Part shown: piece by piece, positions 18,369-26,482 of the stretch
How positions within the stretch are numbered: position 1 is the first letter of the stretch
Layout of the letters: the number at the start of each line of letters is the position of its first letter
NCBI RefSeq assembly: GCF_045348435.1
Contig: NZ_CP157484.1
Span: 5,084,001-5,148,000 of the forward strand
Reading direction: 5' to 3'
DNA length: 64,000 nt
DNA from: Alsobacter sp045348435
GTDB lineage: Bacteria > Pseudomonadota > Alphaproteobacteria > Rhizobiales > Beijerinckiaceae
Program-made: the position numbers and the translations under genes
The notes under the pieces: generated by a model
What the model saw: only the letters and a program-made list of their open reading frames with translations
Database searches by the model: none
What the model was told of the DNA's origin: nothing

Positions 18369-20792
18369 TCAGCCCCGCAGGGTGGCGCCGCTCTTTTTCT
18401 GCACCTCGGCGACGATCTTCGCCGCGACGGCGTCGATTTCCGCGTCGGTCAGCGTCTTTTCGGTGGGCTGCAGGGTCACCGCGAGGGCGACGGACTTCTT
18501 GCCGTCCGGCACGCCCGCTCCCTCATAGACGTCGAACACGTCCACGGCCGCGATCAGCTGCCGCTCGGCCGTTTGGGCCGCCTTGACGAGGTCGCCGGCC
18601 GCCACCGCGCGGTCCACCACGAAGGCGAAGTCGCGCGACACGGGCTGGAAGTCCGACAAAGCGAGCTTCGGCTTGATCTTGGTGGGCTTGGCCTTGGGCG
18701 GCGGCAGCCGGTCGAGGATCAGCTCGAAGCCGACGGCCGGGCCCTTCGCGTCCAGCGCCTCCAGGGCGCGCGGGTGAAGCTCGCCGAACCAGCCGACCAC
18801 CATCTTGGGGCCGAACTGCAGCGTGCCGGAGCGGCCCGGATGGAACCAGGCGGGACCGCCCGGGACGACCTGCAGGCCGCCGGTCGGGACGCCCAGCGCC
18901 TCCAGCGCCGCCATGGCGTCGGCCTTGGCGTCGAAGACGTCGGCGGGCGTCGCCGGGGCGGACCAGCGGCGGCCGTTCCCCTCCGGCTTCGCCAGGCCTC
19001 GGCGCACGCCCGCGGCGGCGATGTCCTGCTCGTCCGGCTTGGCGCCGCGAAACACCTGCCCCACCTCGAACAGCGCCAGGTCCTGCGCGCCGCGGTCGTG
19101 GTTGCGCTGCGCCGCCTTGAGCAGGCCCGGCAGCAGGCTGGGCCGCATGTCGGACAGCTCGGCCGCGATCGGGTTGGCGAGCGCCAGCTCGGGACGGCCG
19201 CCCCCGAACGTCTCGGCCTCCTGCCGGCCGATGAACGACCAGGTCACGGCCTCCACCATGCCGCGCGCCGCAAGCGTCCGCTTGGCCGTGCGGGTGCGCT
19301 TCTGGATGAGGGTCAGCACCGGCTTGGCGACCGTCGCCTCCTCGCGGGCGAAGGGCGTCGACGCGATGCGGTCGAGGCCGGCGATGCGCACGATCTCCTC
19401 GACGATGTCCGCCTTGCCCTCCACGTCGGGCCGCCAGGACGGCACCGCCACCTTGACGTAGGAATCCGTGCCCGAGACCCAGAAGCCGAGCTCGCGCAGG
19501 ATCACCTTCATCTCCGGGACCGGCAGGGTCAGGCCGGTGAGCCGCTCCACCTCGGCGTAGGGGAACTCGATGATCTTGTCCGGCGACGGGATCTCGCCCG
19601 CCAGCGTGACCGTGGACGCCTCGCCGCCGCACAGGTCCATGACCATGCGGGTGGCCAGTTCGAGCCCCGGCAGGCAGAAGGCCGGATCGACGCCGCGCTC
19701 GAAGCGGTAGCGCGCGTCGGTGTTGACGCCGAGCCTGCGGCCCGTCGTGGCGATGTTCAGCGGGTCCCACAACGCCGACTCGATCAGCACGTCCGTGGTC
19801 GTCTCGTCGCAGCCCGAATGCTCGCCGCCCATGACGCCCGCGATGCTCTCCACGCCGGCGTCGTCGGCGATCACCACCATGCCGGCGTCGAGCGCATAGG
19901 TGCGGCCGTCCAGGGCCAGCACCTGCTCGCCGGTCCGGGCGCGGCGGACCACGAGGTCGCCCGTCACCTTCTTCAGGTCGAAGACGTGCAGCGGCCGGTT
20001 GCGGTCGAAGGTCATGTAGTTGGTGATGTCGACCAGCGCATTGATGGGGCGCAGCCCGATCGCCTTCAGGCGCCGCTGCATCCACTCCGGGCTCGGCCCG
20101 TTCTTCACGCCGCGCACCAGCCGCAGCGCGAAGGCCGGGCAGAGCTTTTCGTCGCCCGGCGCGAGATCGAGCCTGACCGCCACCGGGCAGGGGAACTCGC
20201 CCCGGACGCCCTGCACCGGCTTGTCGATGAGCTTGCCCAGCCCCGCCGCGGCCAGGTCGCGGGCCACGCCGTGCACGCCCAGCGCGTCCGGCCGGTTCGG
20301 CGTCACGGCGAAGTCGATCACGGCGTCGTCGAGCCCGGCCCAGTCGGCGTATTTCATCCCGACCGGCGCGTCGGCCGGCAGGTCGATGATGCCGTCATGG
20401 TCCTCGCCCAGGCCCAGCTCCATGGCCGAGCACAGCATGCCGGCGCTCTCCACGCCGCGGATCATCCCGACCCCAAGAGTGATGTTCTTGCCCGGAATGT
20501 AGGTTCCGGGCGGCGAAAACACCGACTTCATCCCCGTGCGGGCGTTCGGAGCGCCGCACACGACCTGCACGGGCGTCCCGGAGCCGGTGTCGACGATGCA
20601 CACCCGCAGCCGGTCGGCGTTGGGGTGCTGCTCGGCCGAGATCACAGAGGCGATCGTGTAGGCCTCCAGCTGCTTGGCCGGATCCTCCACCCCCTCGACT
20701 TCGAGGCCCACGCGCGTCAGCGTCTCGTCCACGGTCCGCAGCGAGGCCGTGGTGTCGAGGTGCTCCTTGAGCCAGGAGAGTGTGAGCTTCAT
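18369..20792 (-). CDS. pheT: Phenylalanine--tRNA ligase, beta subunit
   Basis: An 807-residue protein of the usual bacterial PheT length. In order: the N-terminal MKLTLSWLKEHLDT segment, a tRNA-binding (EMAP-like) domain around residues 40-150 (AEQHPNADRLRVC), B3/B4 editing domain, B5 domain, the core catalytic-like domain (FEVGQVFRG), and a C-terminal ferredoxin-like anticodon-binding (FDX-ACB) domain from about 710 (LSDFQPVSRDFAFVVD). With PheS it forms the alpha2beta2 synthetase that charges tRNA-Phe and edits mischarged tyrosine. It starts 10 nt after pheS on the same strand, with GGAGAG upstream. Confidence 0.97.
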   Translation of the reverse strand: MKLTLSWLKEHLDTTASLRTVDETLTRVGLEVEGVEDPAKQLEAYTIASVISAEQHPNADRLRVCIVDTGSGTPVQVVCGAPNARTGMKSVFSPPGTYIPGKNITLGVGMIRGVESAGMLCSAMELGLGEDHDGIIDLPADAPVGMKYADWAGLDDAVIDFAVTPNRPDALGVHGVARDLAAAGLGKLIDKPVQGVRGEFPCPVAVRLDLAPGDEKLCPAFALRLVRGVKNGPSPEWMQRRLKAIGLRPINALVDITNYMTFDRNRPLHVFDLKKVTGDLVVRRARTGEQVLALDGRTYALDAGMVVIADDAGVESIAGVMGGEHSGCDETTTDVLIESALWDPLNIATTGRRLGVNTDARYRFERGVDPAFCLPGLELATRMVMDLCGGEASTVTLAGEIPSPDKIIEFPYAEVERLTGLTLPVPEMKVILRELGFWVSGTDSYVKVAVPSWRPDVEGKADIVEEIVRIAGLDRIASTPFAREEATVAKPVLTLIQKRTRTAKRTLAARGMVEAVTWSFIGRQEAETFGGGRPELALANPIAAELSDMRPSLLPGLLKAAQRNHDRGAQDLALFEVGQVFRGAKPDEQDIAAAGVRRGLAKPEGNGRRWSAPATPADVFDAKADAMAALEALGVPTGGLQVVPGGPAWFHPGRSGTLQFGPKMVVGWFGELHPRALEALDAKGPAVGFELILDRLPPPKAKPTKIKPKLALSDFQPVSRDFAFVVDRAVAAGDLVKAAQTAERQLIAAVDVFDVYEGAGVPDGKKSVALAVTLQPTEKTLTDAEIDAVAAKIVAEVQKKSGATLRG

Positions 20793-20802
20793 GGATCTCT
20801 CC

Positions 20803-21885
20803 TCAGGCGCTCAGGCCGGCCGTCAGGGACGGGATGTCCAGCGGGCGGAAGCCGTAATGGCTCAGCCAGCGGACGTCGGCGTCGAAGAAGGCGCGCAGGT
20901 CCGGCATGCCGTATTTCAGCATCGCGATGCGGTCGATCCCCATGCCCCAGGCGAAGCCCTGGTATTCGTCCGGGTCGAGCCCGCAATGGCGGATGACGTT
21001 GGGGTGCACCATCCCACAGCCCAGGATCTCCAGCCAGTCGTCGCCCTCGCCGAAGCGGATCTCGCCGCCCTTGCGCGAGCACTGGATGTCGACCTCGGCG
21101 GAGGGCTCCGTGAACGGGAAGAAGGACGGCCGGAAGCGCATCTTGACGTGCTCGACCTCGAAGAACGCCTTGCAGAACTCCTCCAGGATCCACTTCAGGT
21201 GGCCCATATGGGAGCCCCGGTCGATCACCAGGCCCTCGACCTGGTGGAACATCGGCGTATGCGTCTGGTCGCTGTCGCACCGGTAGGTCCGGCCCGGGAT
21301 GATCACCCGGATCGGCGGCTTCTGGCTCATCATGGTGCGGATCTGCACCGGGCTCGTATGGGTGCGCAGCAGCTTGCGCTCGCCGTCCGGGCCCGGATTG
21401 AAGAAGAACGTGTCGTGCATCTCCCTGGCCGGATGCCCGACCGGGAAGTTCAGCGCCGTGAAGTTGTAGAAATCCGTCTCGATGTCCGGGCCTTCCGCCA
21501 CCGCGAAGCCCATGTCGCCGAAGATCGTCGTCAGCTCGTCGATCACCTGGCTGATCGGATGCACCCGGCCGCGGCCGAGCGCGCTCTCGGGCGTGGGCAG
21601 GGTCACGTCGACGGTCTCGGCCTTGAGGCGCGCGTCCAGCGCGGCGTCCTTGAGGGCCGTGCGGCGCTCGGCGATCAGGGCCGTCACGCGGTCGCGCAGG
21701 CCATTGATCAGCGGGCCGTTCTGCTTGCGCTCGTCGGGCGTCATGGAGCCGAGCGTCTTCAGAAGCTCGGACACGGAGCCCTTCTTGCCGAGCGCGCCGA
21801 CGCGCACGGCCTCCAGCGCGGCTTCGTCGCCGGCCTGGGCCACGGCGGCCGCGATCTCGGATTCCAGGGCGGAATAGTCGGACAT
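20803..21885 (-). CDS. pheS: Phenylalanine--tRNA ligase, alpha subunit
   Basis: A 360-residue class II synthetase catalytic subunit. It has an N-terminal coiled-coil segment, motif 1 at HPISQVIDELTTIFGDMGF, motif 2 at LLRTHTSPVQIRTM, and the C-terminal motif 3 WGMGIDRIAMLKYGMPD. The start MSDYSALESEIAAAV was chosen because upstream in-frame sequence is not family-like. It forms the pheST operon with pheT 10 nt downstream. In many relatives pheST follows rpmI-rplT; here those two genes are 32 kb away, so the block has been split. Divergent from the hsp20 gene. Confidence 0.97.
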   Translation of the reverse strand: MSDYSALESEIAAAVAQAGDEAALEAVRVGALGKKGSVSELLKTLGSMTPDERKQNGPLINGLRDRVTALIAERRTALKDAALDARLKAETVDVTLPTPESALGRGRVHPISQVIDELTTIFGDMGFAVAEGPDIETDFYNFTALNFPVGHPAREMHDTFFFNPGPDGERKLLRTHTSPVQIRTMMSQKPPIRVIIPGRTYRCDSDQTHTPMFHQVEGLVIDRGSHMGHLKWILEEFCKAFFEVEHVKMRFRPSFFPFTEPSAEVDIQCSRKGGEIRFGEGDDWLEILGCGMVHPNVIRHCGLDPDEYQGFAWGMGIDRIAMLKYGMPDLRAFFDADVRWLSHYGFRPLDIPSLTAGLSA

Positions 21886-21973
21886 GGGCGAACACCTCTG
21901 GCGCCGGAGAGGGCCCCGGCGCGGACGCGGGTGTTTGCCACGGGAACGCGCGGGTTGTCGAGAGAGGGCCGCC

Positions 21974-22003
21974 CTTGAACCCGTCCCCGCCAGCCCACAT
22001 ATT
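21974..22003 (+). promoter_or_regulatory. RpoH (sigma32)-type heat-shock promoter before hsp20
   Basis: CTTGAA (21974-21979), preceded by GCC as in the sigma32 -35 consensus, and a -10 like segment CCCACATATT (21994-22003). About 14 nt separate the extended boxes. This fits the heat-shock sigma-factor pattern and lies about 70 nt upstream of an Hsp20 gene, the expected target. Read by eye; not tested. Confidence 0.6.
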
Positions 22004-22075
22004 CCGGATGCGGCTTCGGCCGCCCGGGTGCTGCATGAGCGGGCCCGGAACCGGAGCGCCTTCAAACAGGGCTTC

Positions 22076-22504
22076 ATGTCGCGCGTACCGTCCTTGTCTT
22101 CTCCGTTCCTGCTCGGCTTCGACGAGGTGGAACGGGCTCTCAGCCGGGTGGCCAAGGCCGCCTCGGAGGGATACCCGCCCTACAACATCGAGCGCCTCCA
22201 GCGCGACGGCGACGAGCCGGAGCGGTTGAGGATCACGCTCGCGGTGGCGGGATTCACCCGGGACGATCTGGAGATCACCCTGGAGGAGAACCAGCTGGTC
22301 ATCCGTGGCCGGCAGGCCGACGAGAGGGACAGGCAGTTCCTGCATCGCGGCATCGCCGCCCGGCAGTTCCAGCGGGCCTTCCTGCTGGCGGACGGCCTGG
22401 AGGTGCGCGGCGCGGACCTCGCCAACGGTCTTCTGTCGATCGACCTCGTCCGGCCGGAAGCCGAACGGATCGTTCGCCGGATCGACATCATCGGCCGGGA
22501 CTGA
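22076..22504 (+). CDS. Hsp20-family small heat-shock protein
   Basis: A 142-residue small heat-shock protein of the alphaproteobacterial IbpA-like type. It starts MSRVPSLSSPFLLGFDEVER, has the alpha-crystallin domain from about residue 35 (ERLRITLAVAGFTRDDLEIT; LVIRGRQ), and the late GLLSIDLVRPEAERIVRRIDI strand. It acts as an ATP-independent holdase in the cytosol. Behind an RpoH-like promoter and followed 63 nt later by a DUF1150 gene, a common pairing in this order. The 5' leader of about 65 nt is GC-rich and could hold an RNA thermometer, but I could not confirm a ROSE element. Confidence 0.92.
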   Translation: MSRVPSLSSPFLLGFDEVERALSRVAKAASEGYPPYNIERLQRDGDEPERLRITLAVAGFTRDDLEITLEENQLVIRGRQADERDRQFLHRGIAARQFQRAFLLADGLEVRGADLANGLLSIDLVRPEAERIVRRIDIIGRD

Positions 22505-22567
22505 CAGCCCGGCCCGAAACCCCCGAATGCGCTCTTTTCTCTTTCGCTCCGCTCAAAGGAGGGTGCG

Positions 22568-22858
22568 ATGAACGACGCTATCAAGACCCCCGTGACCCAG
22601 ACCCCCTACGCCGGCTCGTCCGAGCAGGTCACCCCGCAGGTGCTCGCCGCCATCGGGGGAGGCGAGATCGCCTATGTGCGGGCGATCAAGTCCGACGACC
22701 TCAACCGCCTGTTTCCGCAGGCGCCCGAGATCCAGCCCGGCCTCGACCTCTTCGCCCTGCTGGGCGCCGACGGCACGCCCATCATGGTGACCGACAGCCG
22801 CAACACGGCCATCGCCAACGCCTGGGAGCACAACCTCGTGCCGGTCAGCGTGCACTGA
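22568..22858 (+). CDS. DUF1150-family small protein
   Basis: A 96-residue protein matching DUF1150, a family almost confined to Alphaproteobacteria. Visible segments: VLAAIGGGEIAYVRAIKSDD, FALLGADGTPIMVTDSRNTA and the end HNLVPVSVH. It is preceded by a strong AAAGGAGG ribosome-binding site. No catalytic motif is known. Its place right after hsp20, repeated across the order, suggests a role in the stress response, but the function is not established. Confidence 0.9.
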   Translation: MNDAIKTPVTQTPYAGSSEQVTPQVLAAIGGGEIAYVRAIKSDDLNRLFPQAPEIQPGLDLFALLGADGTPIMVTDSRNTAIANAWEHNLVPVSVH

Positions 22859-22945
22859 CGACGCATCGCGCCGGGCCCCTCGATCCGAGGCGCGGGCCAC
22901 CCCGCGTCTCGGCGAGCGCCGCCGCGGCTTCGCACGATCGAACGT

Positions 22946-23731
22946 TCAACCGATCCCCTCGATCGCCGCCACCAGCCTCGCCAGGTCCTCCGGCCGCGAC
23001 AGGCGGTGGTCGCCGTCCTTGATCAGCGTCGTCACGACGTCGTCGCCCGGCAGGTGCTCCACGAGCCGCATGGCGTGCCGCCACGGCACGTCCGGGTCCT
23101 GCATGCCCTGCAGGATGTGCACCGGGCAGCCCGTCACGATCGGCGGGCCGTCCAGCATCAGGCGCCGGCGGCCGTCCTCGATGAGCGCGCGGGTGATCGG
23201 GTAGGGCTCGGGCGAGTAGTCCGAATGCCGGAGCCACACGCCGGTCTCGACGATCTGGCGCTTCACCGCGTCGGGGAAGCGATCCCACATCAGCGCCTCG
23301 GTGAAGTCCACCGCCGGCGCGATGAGGACGAGGCCCGACAGGCCGAGCCCCTCCTCGCGCAGGCTCTGGGCCGCCAGCAGCGCCAGCCAGCCGCCCATCG
23401 ACGAGCCCGTCAGGACGGGCGCCGGTCCGGCGAGCGCGCGGATGACGGCGACGCTCTCTTCCAGCCAGCGCGAGATCGTGGCGTCCTCGAAGCGTCCGTC
23501 GGACAAGCCGTGTCCCGAATAGTCGAAGCGCAGGAACGATCGGCCGGCCGCGGCCGCCCAGCGGTCCAGCGTCTCCGCCTTGGTGGAGGCCATGTCGGAG
23601 CGGAATCCGCCGAGCCACACGACGGTGGGCCCGACGCCGTCGCGGCGCCGATAGGCGATCCGGCGGGCGTCGGAACCTGTGCCTACCGTCAGAAACTGCG
23701 CATCCGCAAATTGCGGAACGTCCCCGCTCAC
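22946..23731 (-). CDS. Alpha/beta-hydrolase
   Basis: A 261-residue alpha/beta-hydrolase. The oxyanion region is VVWLGGFRSDM, then YSGHGLSDG, the nucleophile elbow GSSMGGWLALLAA (Ser about 106), the acid near GMQDPDVPW, and the catalytic His in DGDHRLSR near the end. It is probably a serine esterase or acyl-enzyme hydrolase of unknown substrate. I choose the GTG at 23731 because GAGGTG stands 4-9 nt before it and it starts at the family N-terminus; a TTG at 23776 would add 15 residues. Head-to-head with the glycosyltransferase gene and tail-facing DUF1150. Confidence 0.85.
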   Translation of the reverse strand: MSGDVPQFADAQFLTVGTGSDARRIAYRRRDGVGPTVVWLGGFRSDMASTKAETLDRWAAAAGRSFLRFDYSGHGLSDGRFEDATISRWLEESVAVIRALAGPAPVLTGSSMGGWLALLAAQSLREEGLGLSGLVLIAPAVDFTEALMWDRFPDAVKRQIVETGVWLRHSDYSPEPYPITRALIEDGRRRLMLDGPPIVTGCPVHILQGMQDPDVPWRHAMRLVEHLPGDDVVTTLIKDGDHRLSRPEDLARLVAAIEGIG

Positions 23732-23853
23732 CTTACACCTCGTGTCATGGATCCTGCCCTGGGTGATTTGCTCCAACCCGCATCGCGGCCGCCGTCGACG
23801 CCGACCGCCGGGCGGTCGTCCGCCCCCTGGGGCGTTCTACACCGGGCGGCGCC

Positions 23854-25077
23854 ATGAAGCGACAGGGCCCGTCCACCGCCTTCGCCGGGCGGAACCTGTC
23901 GCCGCTGGCCGGCTGCACGATCCTGCAGGTGGTGCCCGAGCTGGAGGCCGGCGGGGTCGAGCGCACCACGGTCGACATCGCCGAGGGCCTCGCGGCGTCC
24001 GGCGCGCGCGCCCTGGTGGCCACGTCCGGCGGGCGCCTGGTGGCCGAGCTGCAGGCCAAGGGCGGGATCTGGATCCCGTTTCCGGCCCGCACCAAGAACC
24101 CCGTCGCCATGCTGGCCAACGCCCGGCGGCTGCGCGCCATCTGCCTCGACGAGGGCGTCGACATCCTGCACGCCCGCTCGCGAGCCCCGGCCTGGAGCTC
24201 GCTGATGGCCTGCCGGGCGCTGCGGCTGCCCTTCGTCACCACCTATGCGGGCAGCTATTCGGGCCGCTCGGCCGTCAAGGTTCTGTACAATTCGGTCATG
24301 GCGCGGGGCGACGCCGTCATCGCCAACTCCAGCTACACGGCCGACCTGATCGCGCGCCAGCATCCCTTCGCGCGCGACCGCGTGCGGGTCATCCATCGCG
24401 GCACGGACCTGCGGGCCTTCTCGCCCCATGCGGTCGAGCCCGAGCGCGTGGAGAGGATCCGGCGCGACTGGGGCGTCCAGCCGCACCAGCGCGTCGTGCT
24501 GCTGGCCGCGCGGCTGACCGCCTGGAAAGGCCAGAAGGTGCTGATCGAGGCCGCCAAGCGGCTGGTCGACCGCGGCGTCCAGGACATCGCCATCGTGCTG
24601 GCCGGCGACCCGCAGGGCCGCGACGGCTACGTGCGCGAGCTCGACGCGCTCACCGAGAAGCTCGGCCTCAAGGGGATCGTGCATCGCGCCGGGCATTGCG
24701 TCGACATGCCGGCCGCCTTCCTGGCGGCCTCGGTCGTGACGGTGCCGTCCATCGAGCCGGAGGCCTTCGGCCGCTCGGCCGTGGAGGCGCAGGCCATGGG
24801 CGCGCCGGTGGTCGTTTCCGATCTCGGCGCCGTGCCGGAGACCGTCCTGGCCCCGCCCCAGGCGCCGGCGGCGGCCCGCACCGGCTGGCGCGTGCCGCCG
24901 GGCGACGCCGAAGCGCTGGCCGACGCGGTCCAGACCGCGCTGGGCATGGGCGCCAGCGCCCGCGACGCCCTCGCGGCCCGCGGCCGGGCCCATGTGGAGG
25001 CGCATTTCTCGCTCGGCCGCATGGTCGGCGAGACCCTGGACCTCTATGCGGCCCTGCTCGGGCAGGAGCGCGCGTGA
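23854..25077 (+). CDS. Glycosyltransferase family 4 (GT-B fold)
   Basis: A 407-residue retaining glycosyltransferase of the GT4 type. The N-terminal Rossmann domain has VVPELEAGGVERTTVDIAEG, the acceptor side HARSRAPAWSSL, and the donor side RVVLLAARLTAWKGQKVLIE, with the nucleotide-sugar motif EPEAFGRSAVEAQAMGAPVV around residues 305-325 (the E-x7-E pair). These enzymes add a sugar to lipopolysaccharide, exopolysaccharide or lipid carriers at the inner membrane. It stands alone between a hydrolase and infC, so the acceptor cannot be inferred. Confidence 0.9.
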   Translation: MKRQGPSTAFAGRNLSPLAGCTILQVVPELEAGGVERTTVDIAEGLAASGARALVATSGGRLVAELQAKGGIWIPFPARTKNPVAMLANARRLRAICLDEGVDILHARSRAPAWSSLMACRALRLPFVTTYAGSYSGRSAVKVLYNSVMARGDAVIANSSYTADLIARQHPFARDRVRVIHRGTDLRAFSPHAVEPERVERIRRDWGVQPHQRVVLLAARLTAWKGQKVLIEAAKRLVDRGVQDIAIVLAGDPQGRDGYVRELDALTEKLGLKGIVHRAGHCVDMPAAFLAASVVTVPSIEPEAFGRSAVEAQAMGAPVVVSDLGAVPETVLAPPQAPAAARTGWRVPPGDAEALADAVQTALGMGASARDALAARGRAHVEAHFSLGRMVGETLDLYAALLGQERA

Positions 25078-25245
25078 GCCTGTCCGATCGCTGAAAGTCC
25101 AGGATCGGTAACGAAAGTCAAAGTGCCGAGTTGACTTCGCGGATCTTTCTGCGAATTTCCAAATTTGCCGTCAACATCGCCCGCCGCCGTCCCAAACGGC
25201 GCTTCGAGCTGCCCTGGAGGGGCGGGCCCAGAGGAGACTAAAGCC

Positions 25246-25788
25246 ATTCGCAGACCAATGAGAGCCGCTCCGGTCCCGCAGAAGGACGGACCCCGCGCCA
25301 ACCGCGACATCCGCGGCGTGCGCGAAGTCCAGCTGATCGACGAAACCGGAGCCAACCAGGGCGTCGTGCCGTTCTTCGACGCCTTGAAGGCCGCCGAGGA
25401 CGCAGGCCTGGACCTTGTGGAGATCGCTCCGAACTCGACGCCGCCCGTCTGCAAGATCCTCGACCACGGCAAGTTCAAGTTCAACGAGCAGAAGAAGGCC
25501 GCCGAGGCCCGCAAGAAGCAGAAGACGGTCGAGGTGAAGGAGATCAAGCTCCGCCCCGGCATCGACGACCACGACTACGGGGTCAAGATGAAGGCCGTCC
25601 GCCGCTTCTTCGAAGAGGGCGACAAGGTGAAGGTCACGCTCCGCTTCCGCGGACGCGAGATGGCCCACCAGGATCTCGGCATCAAGCTGCTCGAACGCGT
25701 CAAGGCCGAGATGGGCGACGTCTCCAAGGTGGAGTCCGAGCCCATGCTGGAGGGACGCCAGATGGTCATGATCATGGCGCCGCGCTGA
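25246..25788 (+). CDS. infC: Translation initiation factor IF-3, ATT start codon
   Basis: A 180-residue IF-3. The N-domain has the conserved GVREVQLIDETGANQGVV, then APPVCKILD-like KILDHGKFKFNEQKK, the lysine-rich linker, and the C-domain GREMAHQDLG with final EGRQMVMIMAPR. I assign the start to ATT at 25246 (MRRPMRAAPV): GAGGAG at 25231-25236 is spaced 9 nt from it, related species begin IF-3 with MRRP, and the first in-frame ATG (25258) is 21 nt from the site. A rare AUU start in infC is the basis of IF-3 autoregulation in E. coli, since IF-3 discriminates against non-canonical starts. Monocistronic, followed by a terminator. Confidence 0.95.
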   Translation: MRRPMRAAPVPQKDGPRANRDIRGVREVQLIDETGANQGVVPFFDALKAAEDAGLDLVEIAPNSTPPVCKILDHGKFKFNEQKKAAEARKKQKTVEVKEIKLRPGIDDHDYGVKMKAVRRFFEEGDKVKVTLRFRGREMAHQDLGIKLLERVKAEMGDVSKVESEPMLEGRQMVMIMAPR

Positions 25789-25811
25789 GCGCCGTTCGAC
25801 CGTGACGTTTC

Positions 25812-25845
25812 AAAAGCCGCTGCGGATCACCGCGGCGGCTTTTTC
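25812..25845 (+). terminator. Intrinsic terminator of infC
   Basis: 14-bp stem AAAAGCCGCTGCGG (25812-25825) / CCGCGGCGGCTTTT (25830-25843) with loop ATCA and one T-G pair, ending in a T-run. It lies 23 nt after the infC stop, so infC is separated from the MAPEG gene. Confidence 0.9.
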
Positions 25846-25928
25846 TTGGCCTCCGCCTTGACGGCGGGCCGCGAACCGGGATTTTTGAAGCTCAAGCTTC
25901 GCCGTGGCGGAGCCGTGGAGACGATCCG

Positions 25929-26312
25929 ATGACCGTGACGCCCGTCTACGCGGCGCTGCTCGCTTTCCTGTTCATCGCCCTGTCGGCGCGCGTCATCGTG
26001 GTCAGGCGGTCCCTGAAGGTCGCCATCGGGGCGGGCGGGCATCCGGCGCTCGAGCGCGCCATGCGGGTCCATGCCAATTTCGCCGAATACGCACCGCTCG
26101 GCCTCATCCTGCTCGCCTTCTGCGAGATGAAAGGCGCGCCGTCGCAACTGGTCGTGTTCTACGGGGCGGCGCTGCTGGCCGGTCGCCTGTCGCACGCCTG
26201 GGGCGTCTCGCAGGCCCGGGAGGATTTTCGCTTCCGCATGGTCGGGATGGTCCTCACTTTCGCAGTCCTGGGCGCGATGGCGGCGACCCTGCTGGCGCTT
26301 TCGGCGCGGTGA
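25929..26312 (+). CDS. MAPEG-family membrane protein
   Basis: A 127-residue membrane protein with four predicted helices. The MAPEG signature RAMRVHANFAEYAPLGLILL (about residues 41-60) is clear, together with an N-terminal helix VYAALLAFLFIALSARVIVV and two later helices. Bacterial MAPEG proteins are related to microsomal glutathione S-transferases; some conjugate glutathione to hydrophobic compounds. The gene is alone on its strand between infC and miaB, without an evident partner. Confidence 0.87.
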   Translation: MTVTPVYAALLAFLFIALSARVIVVRRSLKVAIGAGGHPALERAMRVHANFAEYAPLGLILLAFCEMKGAPSQLVVFYGAALLAGRLSHAWGVSQAREDFRFRMVGMVLTFAVLGAMAATLLALSAR

Positions 26313-26482
26313 CGCGGCGCGGTCCGGAATGATGCGCGCCGGACACGCCGGGCGGGATCATGCGAATCCAGTTCTCTTGCGGGGCCATACCGTCTAAACA
26401 CCGTCGTCAGAACTGCGGCATGCTCAGACGGCCGCGAGAGTGATTCGCGACGGCGCGAGCGCGCAGCGGCTTCGGCGGAACC

